Shown: one piece after another, positions 1-9,819 of the stretch
How the letters are laid out: every line of letters starts with the position of its first letter
Position numbering within the stretch: the first letter of the stretch is position 1
Assembly (NCBI GenBank): GCA_017445805.1
Contig: JAFSSC010000009.1
Span: forward strand, 1 to 52,734
From: a bacterium
Lineage (GTDB): Bacteria > Bacillota_I > Bacilli_A > Mycoplasmatales > Mycoplasmoidaceae
Reading direction: 5' to 3'
DNA: 52,734 nt
Position numbers and translations under genes: made by a program
The notes under the pieces: model-generated
The model's input: only the letters and a program-made list of their open reading frames with translations
The model's database searches: none
Told to the model about the DNA's origin: nothing

Positions 1-740
1 ACATCAAAAATTTTACCAATAATGATAACAATGTTGCTTGCGACTATACTGCCTTTGTTACAAAATATGAAAAATATAAATATTGCATCAAGGCAATAAA
101 ACAAAGTCATGTAAAAATTGCATATACTAGCAATATTTACAATTTGTTATTTGATCAAGATATAGGTCAAGAATCATTCATTAAAATTATTGATAAACAA
201 ATCATCATTGGAAAATATGAAAATGCAAAACTTATTGACACTAAGACAACAACTTTTGATATTGATTATATTCACACTAAGATCGCTAAATTTTTCAATT
301 TATCAATCGATAAAATTAAAACAATGTTGACACTACTTGATAAAACTATTTTAAATGTTAGTGATAATATAAAAATAGCCGCTAATCTTGTTGCAACAAC
401 ATCAACACTAAATTTTATTCATTCTAGTACACTATTAAATGAATTCAACTTTTATTTTACAAAGGAATTAAATCGATGCTTTAGATCATTAAATCTTACT
501 TTATGTACCAAAAAATATTTCGTCGGAGCAAACCAATATAATAACTTAATCAAATTCTTGACTACATATAATTTTTTTTCGTATCAACAAAACTTTGATT
601 TCACATGATTGATAAATACGACATTAGAACAAAAAATCGTGATAAGCAATTTAATTAAAATTAAAGAAAAGCGAGATTTTTCTGTCAAAAAATATATCCC
701 AAAGAATGAATTTCTTTTCCCTTATTTTGGCGAAAAATAA
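1..740 (+). CDS. FtsA-like (actin-fold) cell division protein, C-terminal part
   Basis: The frame is open from the left edge, reads through one TGA (Trp) at 606-608 and stops at TAA 738-740, giving about 245 residues of a longer protein. It lies 24 bases upstream of ftsZ, the usual place of ftsA or of its poorly conserved mollicute counterpart. A stretch with a phosphate-loop-like 'FDQDIGQESFIKI' segment, followed by 'IHTKIAKFFNLSIDKIKTML', resembles the part of FtsA where the nucleotide-binding strand pair is followed by the DIA..L..AE.lK helix. The similarity is weak and residue conservation is poor, so the FtsA call rests mainly on position plus this pattern. If correct, it would anchor FtsZ to the membrane. 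It could instead be an unrelated mollicute-specific division-cluster protein. Confidence 0.45.
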
Positions 741-764
741 GATTTAAGAAAGAAGGAAAAAAAC

Positions 765-2045
765 ATGAAAAATAATAATAAAAAAAATTTTATCATTTAC
801 GATAGTACAATAAATGATCAAAATAAACAAAATGAAAGTATAAATAGTAATATGGAACAAAGTATAACTTCAAATCAACGCAAAAAATTTTGTAATTTTA
901 ATCTTGATGATGAAATAAATGATAAAAATACTTTCAATATCAAAGTTATTGGAATTGGCGGGGCAGGATGTAATATTATTAAAAATATTGCAGAAAAACA
1001 TCCAATTGTAAAAAAATCAGCATCTTTGTATGCTTTTAATACTGACAAAAATTCTTTAAAACTTCTTTTTGGAGCAAATATCGAAAATATTTATCTCCTT
1101 GATAAAGAAAATTTATCTGGTTATGGTTCGGGTGGTGACCCAATTATTGGTCAAAATGCGATTAAGCACGATAGTGAAGCGATTAAAGAAGAATTAAAAG
1201 ACACTGATATTTTGTTTATCATTGCGGGAATGGGAAAAGGAACAGGTTCAGGCGGGGCACCAGAATTAGCAAAGATTGCAAAAGAACTAGGAATATTGAC
1301 CGTTGGTATTATTACGATGCCTTCTTTGGCTTGTGAAGGAAATCATGTCTACAATAATGCCTATAATGCTTTAACAAAACTTAAAGAATATTGTAATTCC
1401 ATCACAACAATTAGTAATGAAAAAATTATTAATAATGAAAAAGGAATAAGTTTCATTCATGCTTACGAAAAAGCAAACGATAAAATTGCTAATATTATTG
1501 AAGAAATTGTCGACATCATTTTTAATCCTTCACAAATTAATATTGATTTTGCTGATCTAAAAAACTTTTTCACAAAAAACAAATTTTTCATGATGGTGAA
1601 GACTATTTTTAATGAAACAAATACACAAAAAACCGAATTATTGGAACAAATAATTAAATCGATTAGTGAAAGTTATAGTGATATCGATATTGTTGATGCA
1701 AAAAACATTATTATTAATTTAAAAATCTCTAATGAAACTGCTTCTAATATTATTGAGGATATTCGCAAGAGTTTCATTAGTGTTACAAAAAGTAGTTCCT
1801 TATCTTTGGTTTCAGGAATTAATTCTAGTGATGAAAAGCAATTATCCCTATCGGCATTAATTTCGGGAAAAATAAAAACAGATTTTGATAACGATCTTTC
1901 TTTTACTTTTACCGATAATGACAAGCAAGACGACCTAAAAAATTTTTCCAACAATGCATCCGAATTTGATGATAATGCTTCTTATTCAACAAATAAATTG
2001 GAAAAAAAGACAAAAGACAACCAATTCGACGAAGAAATCGAGTAA
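765..2045 (+). CDS. ftsZ: Cell division GTPase FtsZ
   Basis: This is the tubulin-like GTPase that polymerises at the division site (426 residues). Visible motifs are the first glycine loop VIGIGGAGCN (residues 61-70), FNTDK (91-95), the tubulin signature written here as GMGKGTGSGG (155-164), and the T7 synergy loop NIDFAD, whose catalytic Asp residues are kept. The signature is unusual, with Lys158 where a glycine is normally found. The N-terminal extension before the first glycine loop is about 60 residues, much longer than usual, and Asn/Lys-rich. The C-terminus is a Ser/Asp-rich linker ending in an acidic tail. The ATG follows a clear AAGAAGG ribosome-binding site. It sits directly after the FtsA-like gene. 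Confidence 0.97.
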   Translation: MKNNNKKNFIIYDSTINDQNKQNESINSNMEQSITSNQRKKFCNFNLDDEINDKNTFNIKVIGIGGAGCNIIKNIAEKHPIVKKSASLYAFNTDKNSLKLLFGANIENIYLLDKENLSGYGSGGDPIIGQNAIKHDSEAIKEELKDTDILFIIAGMGKGTGSGGAPELAKIAKELGILTVGIITMPSLACEGNHVYNNAYNALTKLKEYCNSITTISNEKIINNEKGISFIHAYEKANDKIANIIEEIVDIIFNPSQINIDFADLKNFFTKNKFFMMVKTIFNETNTQKTELLEQIIKSISESYSDIDIVDAKNIIINLKISNETASNIIEDIRKSFISVTKSSSLSLVSGINSSDEKQLSLSALISGKIKTDFDNDLSFTFTDNDKQDDLKNFSNNASEFDDNASYSTNKLEKKTKDNQFDEEIE

Positions 2046-2054
2046 TTTTTATCA

Positions 2055-2081
2055 TTAGCACTCTTTTTCAAAAAGTGCTAA
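2055..2081 (+). promoter_or_regulatory. CIRCE operator (HrcA-binding inverted repeat)
   Basis: TTAGCACTC, nine bases, then AAGTGCTAA. This is the CIRCE heat-shock operator with a single departure from the consensus right arm (A instead of G at its first base). It lies just upstream of the dnaJ promoter -10 box, so bound HrcA repressor would cover the promoter. The dnaJ-grpE pair is therefore very probably heat-inducible through HrcA. No hrcA gene is present in the window. Confidence 0.93.
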
Positions 2082-2088
2082 TTTTTAG

Positions 2089-2094
2089 TATAAT
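2089..2094 (+). promoter_or_regulatory. -10 box of dnaJ promoter, placed for a leaderless mRNA
   Basis: A perfect TATAAT is followed by exactly six bases and then the dnaJ ATG at 2101. Transcription normally starts about seven bases after the -10 box, so the first transcribed base should be at or next to the start codon. No Shine-Dalgarno sequence fits in the gap. The -35 region would fall inside the CIRCE repeat. Confidence 0.75.
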
Positions 2095-2100
2095 TTTGAT

Positions 2101-3294
2101 ATGGCAACAAAACGCGATTACTACGAGGTTTTGGAAATTTCACGAGATGCAACCGAACAAGAAATTAAAAAAGCTTTTCGGAAGTTAGCGATGAAATATC
2201 ATCCTGACCGTAATAAATCACTTGATGCCGAAAGTAAGTTTAAGGAAATTAACGAGGCTTATTCGGTTCTTTCTGATCCCCAAAAAAGGCGAACTTACGA
2301 TCAATTTGGGCATGAAGGTTTAAACCAAAGCGGTTTTTCCCAAGCAAATGTTGATCCAATGGATATTTTTAACCAATTTTTTGGTGGAAGTGGAAATGTA
2401 AAATTTTCGTTTGGTGGTGATGATGACGAAGAAAGTGATTTTAGTTTTGCCGATTTATTTGGTCGAAGAAAGACAGCAAGATCCAATCGAAGAAAACGCG
2501 AAATTATCCCTTATGAATTAAATTTACAAACATCAATTACAATTAATTTTATTGAATCTATTTTAGGATGTAAAAAAGATCTTACGATAAAAGTAAAAAC
2601 AACATGTGATGCTTGTAATGGGACTGGAGCAAGCAATGATGAAGATAGTATTATTACTTGTCCTCATTGCGGTGGTAATGGTGTGGTAATCGAACAAAAA
2701 CGAACAATGTTTGGAATTATGCAATCACAAATTACTTGTCCTTATTGTCATGGTGAAGGAAAGATTATTAAAAAGATTTGTAAAAAATGTCAAGGAAAGA
2801 AGTACTTAGAATCTTTTAAAAATTTTGAAATTGAAATTAAACCCGGAATTGATAATCAACAAATAATTATTGAACAAGGCAAAGGAAATAGCTATAAGGA
2901 AAACTATGGTAATCTTTATATTACTGTTCATGTTAAGCCATCACCATATTTTACAAAACAAGGAAATTTAATTTATATTGATGTTCTTGTTGATCCCCTA
3001 AAGGCAATTGTTGGAGGAGAAGTAAAAATTCCTACTCCTTATGGAAGTAAAACGATAAAGTTATTGCCACAAACTCGTGATGGTACAGAAATTAAAATAT
3101 CAAATGCTGGAATAAAAAATTTAAGACAAAAATTGTTTTCGACATCTAATGGTGACTTAATTGCCATCATTAAATATGCCACACCAACAAACTATAATCA
3201 AGAAACAATTAAGATTTTAAAAACAATTTTAAAAGATAATAAAAATAACGAAGTGGAAAAATATTACAATAAAGTGGCAAAGGAGATTGAATAA
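2101..3294 (+). CDS. dnaJ: Chaperone DnaJ (Hsp40)
   Basis: This is the co-chaperone that stimulates DnaK ATPase (397 residues, close to the usual length). The N-terminal J domain (about residues 1-70) carries the HPD motif in KYHPDRN. A Gly/Phe-rich segment follows to about residue 125. Four zinc-binding CxxCxGxG-type repeats ([32 protein letters not shown]) lie around residues 169-240, then the C-terminal substrate-binding domains. The gene is controlled by a CIRCE operator and begins without room for a ribosome-binding site. Its TAA overlaps the ATG of grpE (TAATG), so the two are translationally coupled. Confidence 0.98.
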   Translation: MATKRDYYEVLEISRDATEQEIKKAFRKLAMKYHPDRNKSLDAESKFKEINEAYSVLSDPQKRRTYDQFGHEGLNQSGFSQANVDPMDIFNQFFGGSGNVKFSFGGDDDEESDFSFADLFGRRKTARSNRRKREIIPYELNLQTSITINFIESILGCKKDLTIKVKTTCDACNGTGASNDEDSIITCPHCGGNGVVIEQKRTMFGIMQSQITCPYCHGEGKIIKKICKKCQGKKYLESFKNFEIEIKPGIDNQQIIIEQGKGNSYKENYGNLYITVHVKPSPYFTKQGNLIYIDVLVDPLKAIVGGEVKIPTPYGSKTIKLLPQTRDGTEIKISNAGIKNLRQKLFSTSNGDLIAIIKYATPTNYNQETIKILKTILKDNKNNEVEKYYNKVAKEIE

Positions 3295-3941
3295 TGGAAA
3301 AAGATAACAAAATAAAACAACCAACACAACAAAATAACGAAAAAAATGATAAGCAATTGCACGAAAAATTGGCAACACTAACAAAAAAATATGAGCAAAT
3401 GCAAAAAGAAATGTTTGAAAAACAAGCAATTATTCTCCAACAAAATGAAAATTTAGAAAAATTAAAAAAAGAAATGAATTTGCATAACGAGCAATTTAAG
3501 GATTTGATTACAAAAAAAACGAAAGAAGCAAATGATCTACTCACAAAAAAAATGAAGGAATTGGAAATTAAAAGCAAAAATGAATTGGAACATGCAAAAA
3601 AATATGCAATTAAAAATCAAGCTTTGGAATTAATTAACATTATTAATCAAATGGAAATTGCTTGTAATTTCAAATTAAATGACGAAAAATTAATTAATTA
3701 TCAAAAAGGTTTTAAATTGATTTTGACAATGTTTATTAATTTGTTGGCAAAATTAAATATTGTGCAAATTAAACCAATCATTGGGCAAGAATTTGATGCC
3801 AAAACAATGGAATGTGCCGAAACCGTTTCTTTTTCCGAACCAACAAAAAAAGATAACACAATTGCCGAAGTAGTGAATAATGGTTATAAATTATACGATT
3901 ATATTTTAAAACCTGCTTTAGTTAAAGTTTACAAGAAATAA
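3294..3941 (+). CDS. grpE: Nucleotide exchange factor GrpE
   Basis: This is the DnaK nucleotide exchange factor (215 residues). The N-terminal half is a long Lys/Glu/Gln-rich coiled coil, as in GrpE. The C-terminal half carries the conserved beta-wing region, including the 'GQEFDAKTMECAETV' segment that corresponds to the G..FDP..HEAV motif, and ends with 'GYKLYDYILKPALVKVYKK', the typical GY.l.drvlRpA.V.V end. The ATG overlaps the dnaJ stop (TAATG). Gene order dnaJ-grpE without hrcA or dnaK between them differs from the common hrcA-grpE-dnaK-dnaJ operon. Confidence 0.93.
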   Translation: MEKDNKIKQPTQQNNEKNDKQLHEKLATLTKKYEQMQKEMFEKQAIILQQNENLEKLKKEMNLHNEQFKDLITKKTKEANDLLTKKMKELEIKSKNELEHAKKYAIKNQALELINIINQMEIACNFKLNDEKLINYQKGFKLILTMFINLLAKLNIVQIKPIIGQEFDAKTMECAETVSFSEPTKKDNTIAEVVNNGYKLYDYILKPALVKVYKK

Positions 3942-3958
3942 TATTACTATTGTTTTCG

Positions 3959-3964
3959 TATAAT
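3959..3964 (+). promoter_or_regulatory. Probable -10 box upstream of asnS
   Basis: TATAAT lies 29 bases before the asnS ATG, predicting a leader of about 20 bases. No convincing -35 box is visible. Confidence 0.4.
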
Positions 3965-3993
3965 AATATTAACGTTTTTTTGTCATAAGTAAC

Positions 3994-5349
3994 ATGAAAA
4001 AAATCGAAATTAAAACTATTTTTATAAAAAAAAGGAGTTGGGAAAATTTATGTGTTGAAGGATGGATTAAATTTAATCGCGATAATGGGAAAATAATTTT
4101 TCTTGAAATTAATGATGGAACGACAATTAATAATTTGCAAGTGACTTGCAAACAAGAAAATTTATGTAATTTCGAACAAATCAAAAATTATAAATTTTCT
4201 TCGGCAATAAGGGTTTTTGGTGATTTAAAACCAACAAATAATCAAAAAACACCTTGAGAAATATTGGCAAAAAAAATTGTTTTTTTAAAGCAAGCAAGTG
4301 ATTTTCCTGTACAAAATAAACAACAAACTAATGAATTTTTACGCAACATTGCTCACTTGCGTATTCGAACAAAATTTCAACAAGCGATAATGAAAATTCG
4401 TAGTGAGTTGGCTTTTTCAATTCATGATTTCTTTCATCGAAAGGGTTTTTCTTATGTTGCAACACCTATTTTAACGAATAATGATTGCGAAGGGGCGGGC
4501 GAAAATTTTAAAATTGCTGATGATAAAAATAATCCATTTTTTCCAACAATGACGACATTGACTGTTTCTGGTCAATTAAATGCTGAAGCAATGAGTATGG
4601 GATTAAAAAAAGTTTACACATTTGGTCCAACTTTTCGTGCCGAAAGAAGTCACACCCATCGTCATTTAGCAGAATTTTGAATGGTTGAACCAGAAATTGC
4701 TTTTTGTAATTTAAAAGATTTAATGAAAATAATTGAACAAATGTTTAAAGTGATTATTAAAAAAACGATAAATAAATGTCAAGATGAATTTAATTATCTC
4801 GCCCAAAAAACACAAAAAAATATGGTTGCGACTTTACAAAAATTGCTTGCTTCAAAATTTATAAGATTATCTTATAAAAGGGCGATTGATATTTTAAAAG
4901 ATGCATGTGCAAAAGGACAGAAATTTTTTGATTGCGACATTTTCTTTGGCAAAGATTTGGCCGCTGAGCATGAGAAATATTTATGCGAAGTTTATTTTAA
5001 TTGTCCAATTTTCTTATATGACTTTCCAAGTGAAATAAAAGCATTTTATATGAAACAAAATAAAGACAATAAAACAGTGGCAGCTGTTGATTTATTGGTT
5101 CCAGGAGTGGGGGAAATTGTTGGTGGTAGTCAACGAGAAGATGATTATGAAAAAATTGTTAAGAAATGTCACCAAAAAAATATTTCACTCCAACCGCTAC
5201 AATGATACCTTGATTTAAGAAAATACGGTTATTATAAAAGCGCTGGTTTTGGTATGGGATTTGAAAGAATTTTAATGTTTATCACTGGTGTTGATAATAT
5301 TAAAGATGTTATTCCTTTCCCAAGATACGAAGGTTATTTAAAATACTAA
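3994..5349 (+). CDS. asnS: Asparaginyl-tRNA synthetase
   Basis: This class II aminoacyl-tRNA synthetase charges tRNA-Asn (451 residues). The frame reads through TGA at 4255, 4678 and 5203, all Trp. An N-terminal OB-fold anticodon-binding domain (first ~105 residues, '[22 protein letters not shown]') precedes the catalytic core. Visible catalytic elements are '[11 protein letters not shown]', '[13 protein letters not shown]', motif 2 [16 protein letters not shown] around residue 212, and motif 3 [12 protein letters not shown] near the C-terminus. The GAGE/SGQLNAE combination is typical of AsnRS rather than AspRS. Its TAA overlaps an ATG (TAATG) that would start pgsA. Confidence 0.96.
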
Positions 5350-6012
5350 TGAGTCATCATAAATCAATAAAAAAAAAAATATAGAAACATACCTAATTGT
5401 CTCACTTTTTTTCGAATATTACTTACACCACTAATTGTTATTTTTATTTTTTTGCAACAAGAAAAATATCTTATTTATCAATTAAATTTTTCTTTTCAAC
5501 AAAAGATTATCGTAGCAAAAATTTATTTGTTTTCTTTTCTTGCAACTATATTATTTGTTATTGCCGTTTTAACCGATTTTTTTGATGGTTATTTAGCACG
5601 AAAAAATAATTTAATTTCAAATTTTGGTAAGATTTGAGATCCGATTGCTGATAAAATTTTAGTTAATTCAATTTTAATTAGTTTTGCAATTAAAACATAT
5701 ATCCCTTTTTATCTTGCATTGATTAGTATTGTTCGCGATATCATTGTTGATGGATACAAATCTTATGCTGCTAGTTGTAATATCGTTATTGGTGCAAATA
5801 TTTGAGGAAAAACTAAAACCGTTTTACAAATGGTAGGATTAACAATAATTTTTTTTCTTTTCCCAATTAAAAAGGAAGAAAGTACACTTATTTTTTATTA
5901 CCTTTTGCAAAATCTTTTTATTTTTTTTGCAACGGTTGCAACAATAATTTCTGGTCTAATTTATACAATCGAAATTACTAAATGCACGAAAAGAAAAAAT
6001 GAAAAAAATTAA
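5349..6012 (+). CDS. pgsA: CDP-diacylglycerol-glycerol-3-phosphate phosphatidyltransferase, frame interrupted at poly-A
   Basis: This membrane enzyme makes phosphatidylglycerol phosphate from CDP-DAG. The CDP-alcohol phosphotransferase signature D-x2-DG-x2-AR-x8-G-x3-D-x3-D is complete (DFFDGYLAR, then G-x3-D-x3-D), with several hydrophobic helices around it. The catalytic frame (phase of 5389-6012) has no ATG, GTG or TTG before the conserved N-terminal '[15 protein letters not shown]'. An ATG at 5349 that overlaps the asnS stop is in another phase and hits TAG at 5382. Between the two lies a run of 11 A (5369-5379). With 10 A the frame would run from the ATG straight into the conserved N-terminus. 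This could be polymerase slippage, a phase switch or a sequence error. The 3' end overlaps cinA by 14 bases. Confidence 0.85.
5369..5379 (+). repeat. Poly-A tract (11 A) at the start of pgsA
   Basis: A run of eleven A lies 20 bases after the ATG that overlaps the asnS stop. Loss of one A (or gain of two) joins this ATG to the conserved PgsA frame. See the pgsA entry. Confidence 0.9.
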
Positions 6013-6487
6013 TGAACAAATTGTAAAAAAACTTATCGCATTAAAACTCACAATTGCAACATGTGAATCAATGACGGGAGGGTTGCTTGCCAATAAACTT
6101 GTCGAAGTTGAACACGCAAGTAATGTTTTTCTTGGTGGGTATGTTTCGTATAGCAAAAAAAGCAAAATAAATATTGTTGGTGTTGATGAAAAAATTGTTG
6201 CCAACTATGGTACGATTAGTCAACAGTGTGCCGATGAAATGGCAAAAAAAACACAAACAAAATTTAATAGTGATATCGCCATTTCCATAACTGGTAATGC
6301 GAGTTTAAAAAATCCTGATGAGAATAAACAGAGTGGTATTGCTTATATCACAATTTATGTTTTTGACAGGAAATATGATTTTTTTTACCAAAAACAATTT
6401 GCATCAAATCGTAATGAAATTCAATATGAATGCACTTTATTTGTTTTGAATAATCTTTGATCAATTATCCAACAATACAAAAAATAA
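5999..6487 (+). CDS. CinA C-terminal domain protein (nicotinamide-nucleotide amidase)
   Basis: A stand-alone CinA C-terminal domain of 162 residues, reading through TGA 6458-6460. The family hydrolyses nicotinamide mononucleotide to nicotinate mononucleotide (PncC activity). Visible features are 'ATCESMTGGLLANKL', matching the family's T.ESCTGG active-site segment with the catalytic Ser, 'FLGGYVSYSKKSK' and 'AISITGNA', matching the AisiTGiAGP stretch although the GP ending is lost. The ATG lies inside the end of pgsA, so the two are probably co-expressed. The N-terminal MoCF domain of full-length CinA is absent, as in many small genomes. Confidence 0.88.
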
Positions 6488-6527
6488 TTTCACATTTATT
6501 AAAAATTTATTGACTAATTTATAGTTA

Positions 6528-7916
6528 GTGAAAATAAAAAAGAATTGGTTAATTTTAATTTGTTCCAATGCAATATGAGTTATTGTTTTTTTGTGTTTGC
6601 TAAATTGACGAACAAAACCACCAAAAAATCTAATTCCAAATTCGCTTGAAATTATTAATGATTTCGGTCAAATTGAAATTAAAAGTGATGAAGGTTGAAC
6701 CAGTGATGAATTAAAAACGATTTGCAAAAATAATGAAAACGAAAATGTTGATCAAGATGTTCATTTTTCACTTAATTGTTCGAATGAAGAATTAAATAAA
6801 TATTTGTCCATTCAAAATAAGCATTTAGTAATTAGTGATAAAGGGTTAAAAACACCTGGAGAATATGTCTTTGGAATCAAAGCAATAAGTGATTTTAATA
6901 ATAAAATTGTTTCCAAAGAAAAAGAGATAAAAGCGAAAATTTTTAAACCAATTTATCCTCCACAAAAAATTACCTTTCAAAATTTAAATGATGTTTGTTT
7001 TGGGGCAATAAATTGTGGAGCTATTATCCAAAAATTTGATTTTAAAATGATAAATGATCAACATGAAGATATTTTTATTAATCGCGATCTGGACATTACA
7101 TTGCATATTTCATCGAACAATAAAACAATTGACACGAAAGGTAATCCAATTTTAAAAATTGAGAAAAATGCCAACACAAATGAATATTTTATTTACCTTT
7201 CGGAATATGTTGATCAAAGTTATATTGGGGATTATTTTTTAACAATTACTGCTACTTCCAAAATTGATAAAAACATCATTGCACAAAAATTAATTGAAAT
7301 GAAAATAATTGAAGGTCTTGAATATAGGGAGGATGGAATAAAATTTACACGAAAAAATCAAAAAGATGATTGAATCGCAACAAGTGTTGACAAAAATGTT
7401 TGTGAAATCAAGTGGGGAAAAGATAAAAGAATTTTAGGAAAAAAAATTAAAGGCTTTGCAGATCGTGCCGCAGAAGATAACACAAATTTACAAACCGTAA
7501 TTTTGAAAAATGATTTAGAATTTTTTGGAGAATATGCTTTTGGATGGTGTACAAATCTTAAAGAACTAGATGTCAATGTTAAAGAAATTAAGCAAAGTTG
7601 TTTTATGAATTGTTACAATCTTATATTACCATTAATTGATAACACAGAAATTATTGGTGATTTAGTTTTTTGCAATTGCATAAATATTAAACGAATTACT
7701 TTTGGTAAAAAATGTTGCATGATTGGAAGTTCCATATTTACATGTTGTAATTCATTGTGTACCGTTACTTTAGATTGTGAAAAACCACCAATCATTGCTA
7801 ATGCAATTATTAACTATTGCAAGAAATTTACCCTTTTCATCGTCAATAATAAAAATTTAAAAACAAGTGATTATTTGTGTCAACCAAATTGGTGTGATTT
7901 AAAGCAATACTTTTAA
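6528..7916 (+). CDS. Membrane-anchored BspA-like leucine-rich-repeat protein
   Basis: A 462-residue protein beginning at GTG 6528 and reading through five TGA codons (the last at 7371). The first ~27 residues are a basic start plus one hydrophobic segment rich in Ile/Val/Leu/Trp, so the protein is probably anchored with its body outside the cell. Residues ~45-280 look like beta-rich, Ig/cadherin-like surface modules. The C-terminal ~150 residues carry repeats of the pattern 'I..FA.....L..V.L......G.YAF..C.NL..L', as in the BspA/LRR_5 family. LRR_5 proteins are commonly adhesins. GTG is chosen because it puts the hydrophobic segment at the N-terminus; no clear ribosome-binding site is seen. 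Not a known named gene. Confidence 0.72.
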
Positions 7917-8047
7917 GTTTTTATCGCTTTAGGGCAAAAATGTAATAAAATAAAAGTGCTATATTAATAATGTAATGATACCACTTAATTATTTAAACAT
8001 AGAAGCATTTTGTTGGGATTATTATTTATTGTTTAGGTATTGTTTTT
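7917..8047 (+). promoter_or_regulatory. Leader and probable promoter of the S10 ribosomal operon
   Basis: A 131-base gap before rpsJ. The best promoter candidate is an extended -10, TGC then TATATT at 7960-7965, giving a leader of about 75 bases. No -35 box and no clear ribosomal-protein binding hairpin could be recognised. Confidence 0.35.
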
Positions 8048-8353
8048 ATGGAAAAAGAATTAAGAATAAAATTGTTTTCATACGATCAAGAAGCTCTTGA
8101 TTTATCAATTAAAAAAATTATTGAAATCGCTAGGAATAACGATTGTGATATAAGGGGGCCTATTCCCCTTCCTACAAAAAAAGTTATTTTTACTTTTTGT
8201 CGCTCACCCCATGTAAATAAACCCGCAATGGAACAATTTGAAAAACGCACCCATAAAAGGTTAATTGTTCTAGAAAATATTAGTGCAACAATTTTAGATA
8301 ATTTAAAGAGATTAATCATTCCTGCATCGGTCAAGATAAAAGTTAAATTGTAA
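8048..8353 (+). CDS. rpsJ: 30S ribosomal protein S10 (uS10)
   Basis: First gene of the S10 operon, 101 residues, the normal length. 'GPIPLPTKKVIFTFCRSPHVNK' followed by 'MEQFEKRTHKRLI' is the conserved loop and tip of S10 that reaches into the 30S head. In other bacteria S10 also serves as NusE in antitermination. It is the first of an uninterrupted run of same-strand ribosomal genes. Confidence 0.97.
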   Translation: MEKELRIKLFSYDQEALDLSIKKIIEIARNNDCDIRGPIPLPTKKVIFTFCRSPHVNKPAMEQFEKRTHKRLIVLENISATILDNLKRLIIPASVKIKVKL

Positions 8354-8368
8354 TTTTAAGGTGTAACA

Positions 8369-9175
8369 ATGAATTGTATTTTAGGAAAAAAAGTTGGAAT
8401 GTTGCAATTGTTTGATTTTAATGGTAATCTATACCCAGCTACAATTATTCATTGTGAACCAAATAAAGTAATCAAAGTTAAAACAAAAGCAAAAGATGGT
8501 TTGGATGCTATTCAAGTTGCTTTTGATATAGTCGAAGAAAAAAAACTTAATCGTTGCCAAAAAGGAATTTTTAAGAAAAATAATTGTGACAAATTTTATA
8601 AGTATCTTCAAGAATTTTCTGGTGTAAGTGGTTATACGGTTGGACAAGAAATTAAAGTTGATCAATGTTTTAAACCTGGTGAGTTTGTCGATGTGCAAGG
8701 CAAAACAAAAGGTCATGGTTTTACGGGGGCGATCAAGCGATGAAATTTTAAAATTGGTCCATTAAGTCATGGTGCTGGTTATCCACATCGTTATCAAGGT
8801 TCGATTGCATTTGGTCGAGGAGGAAGTCAAGCTCAGCGTGTGAAAAAAGGACAAAAAATGTCTGGTCATTATGGTTGTGAAAAAGTTACCATTCAAAACT
8901 TATTAGTCCTAGCAGTTGACAGGGATAATAATACGATCACAATTAAAGGAAGTGTTCCTGGTCCAATTAATCAAATTTTAAAAATTAAAAATTCAGTTAA
9001 AAACAAAAAAGCAGTTATTGTTCCTGATTTAATTTGCAAAACAATCGCACCAACTTCCTCAATTAGTGATGATTCAAAAAAAATAGAACAAAACAATGTT
9101 AGTGTCAACCAACAAAGCAAGATTGTTCTATCACAACAAAAAGAAAAAATAGTCGCAAAAAATGAGGGTAAATAG
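8369..9175 (+). CDS. rplC: 50S ribosomal protein L3 (uL3), C-terminally extended
   Basis: 268 residues, reading through TGA 8741-8743 (Trp). The conserved loop '[11 protein letters not shown]', then '[40 protein letters not shown]', is the L3 extension that reaches the peptidyl-transferase centre. Bacterial L3 is usually about 210 residues. Here a Ser/Lys/Gln-rich tail of roughly 45-50 residues follows the globular part, in common with several r-proteins of this cluster. Confidence 0.96.
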
Positions 9176-9177
9176 TT

Positions 9178-9816
9178 ATGGCGAAAATTAATTTATTTGA
9201 TTTATTCAATCCAACAGTTAAACAAATTGAAATTAACGATAATTTTTTATCTAAGAAGATTTATCAACAAGCAATGTTTGACCAAATAATTGCCGAAAAC
9301 GCCGGAAAAAGGCAAGGTACACATTCAACATTAACAAAAAGTGAAGTAGCTGGTGGAGGCAAAAAACCTTTTGCACAAAAACATACTGGTCGCGCTCGTC
9401 AAGGTTCAATCCGAAATCCTCATTGGATTGGTGGAGGTGTTTGTTTTGGACCAAAACCAAATCGCAACTATAAATTAAAATTAAATGCAAGAATTGCCAA
9501 AATCGCTTTAAAATCAGCATTGACAATTAAATTTAATGCCAATGCGGTTTGTGCTTTAGATGATGGTTTTATTGCAAAAGAAAAAAATCTTCATACAAAA
9601 GATTTTGCTAAATTTTTAGAAGCAAAAAAAATGATTAATAAACGTGTATTATTCGTTTTTGATTTCACAAATAATTTGATTGTTAAAAAAGTTAAAAATA
9701 TTGAAAAAGTTGTTGGAAAAAATTGAAATCAAATTTCAACACAAGATCTTTTAAAAGCAAATTTTATTGTTTTTCAAAATCAAGCTTTAAAAAAGATTAT
9801 GGAAAGGATTGGATAA
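9178..9816 (+). CDS. rplD: 50S ribosomal protein L4 (uL4)
   Basis: 212 residues, reading through TGA 9724-9726. The long loop '[29 protein letters not shown]' is the segment of L4 that lines the exit tunnel. The C-terminal '[26 protein letters not shown]' matches the end of the family. It starts two bases after rplC. In E. coli L4 regulates the S10 operon; no such leader structure was recognised here. Confidence 0.96.
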
Positions 9817-9819
9817 TTT

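Noticed and set aside
1673-1954. Minus-strand open frame inside ftsZ
   Set aside because: It is antisense to a well-supported gene with no family features or start signals. The same applies to many other open frames opposite the ribosomal genes.
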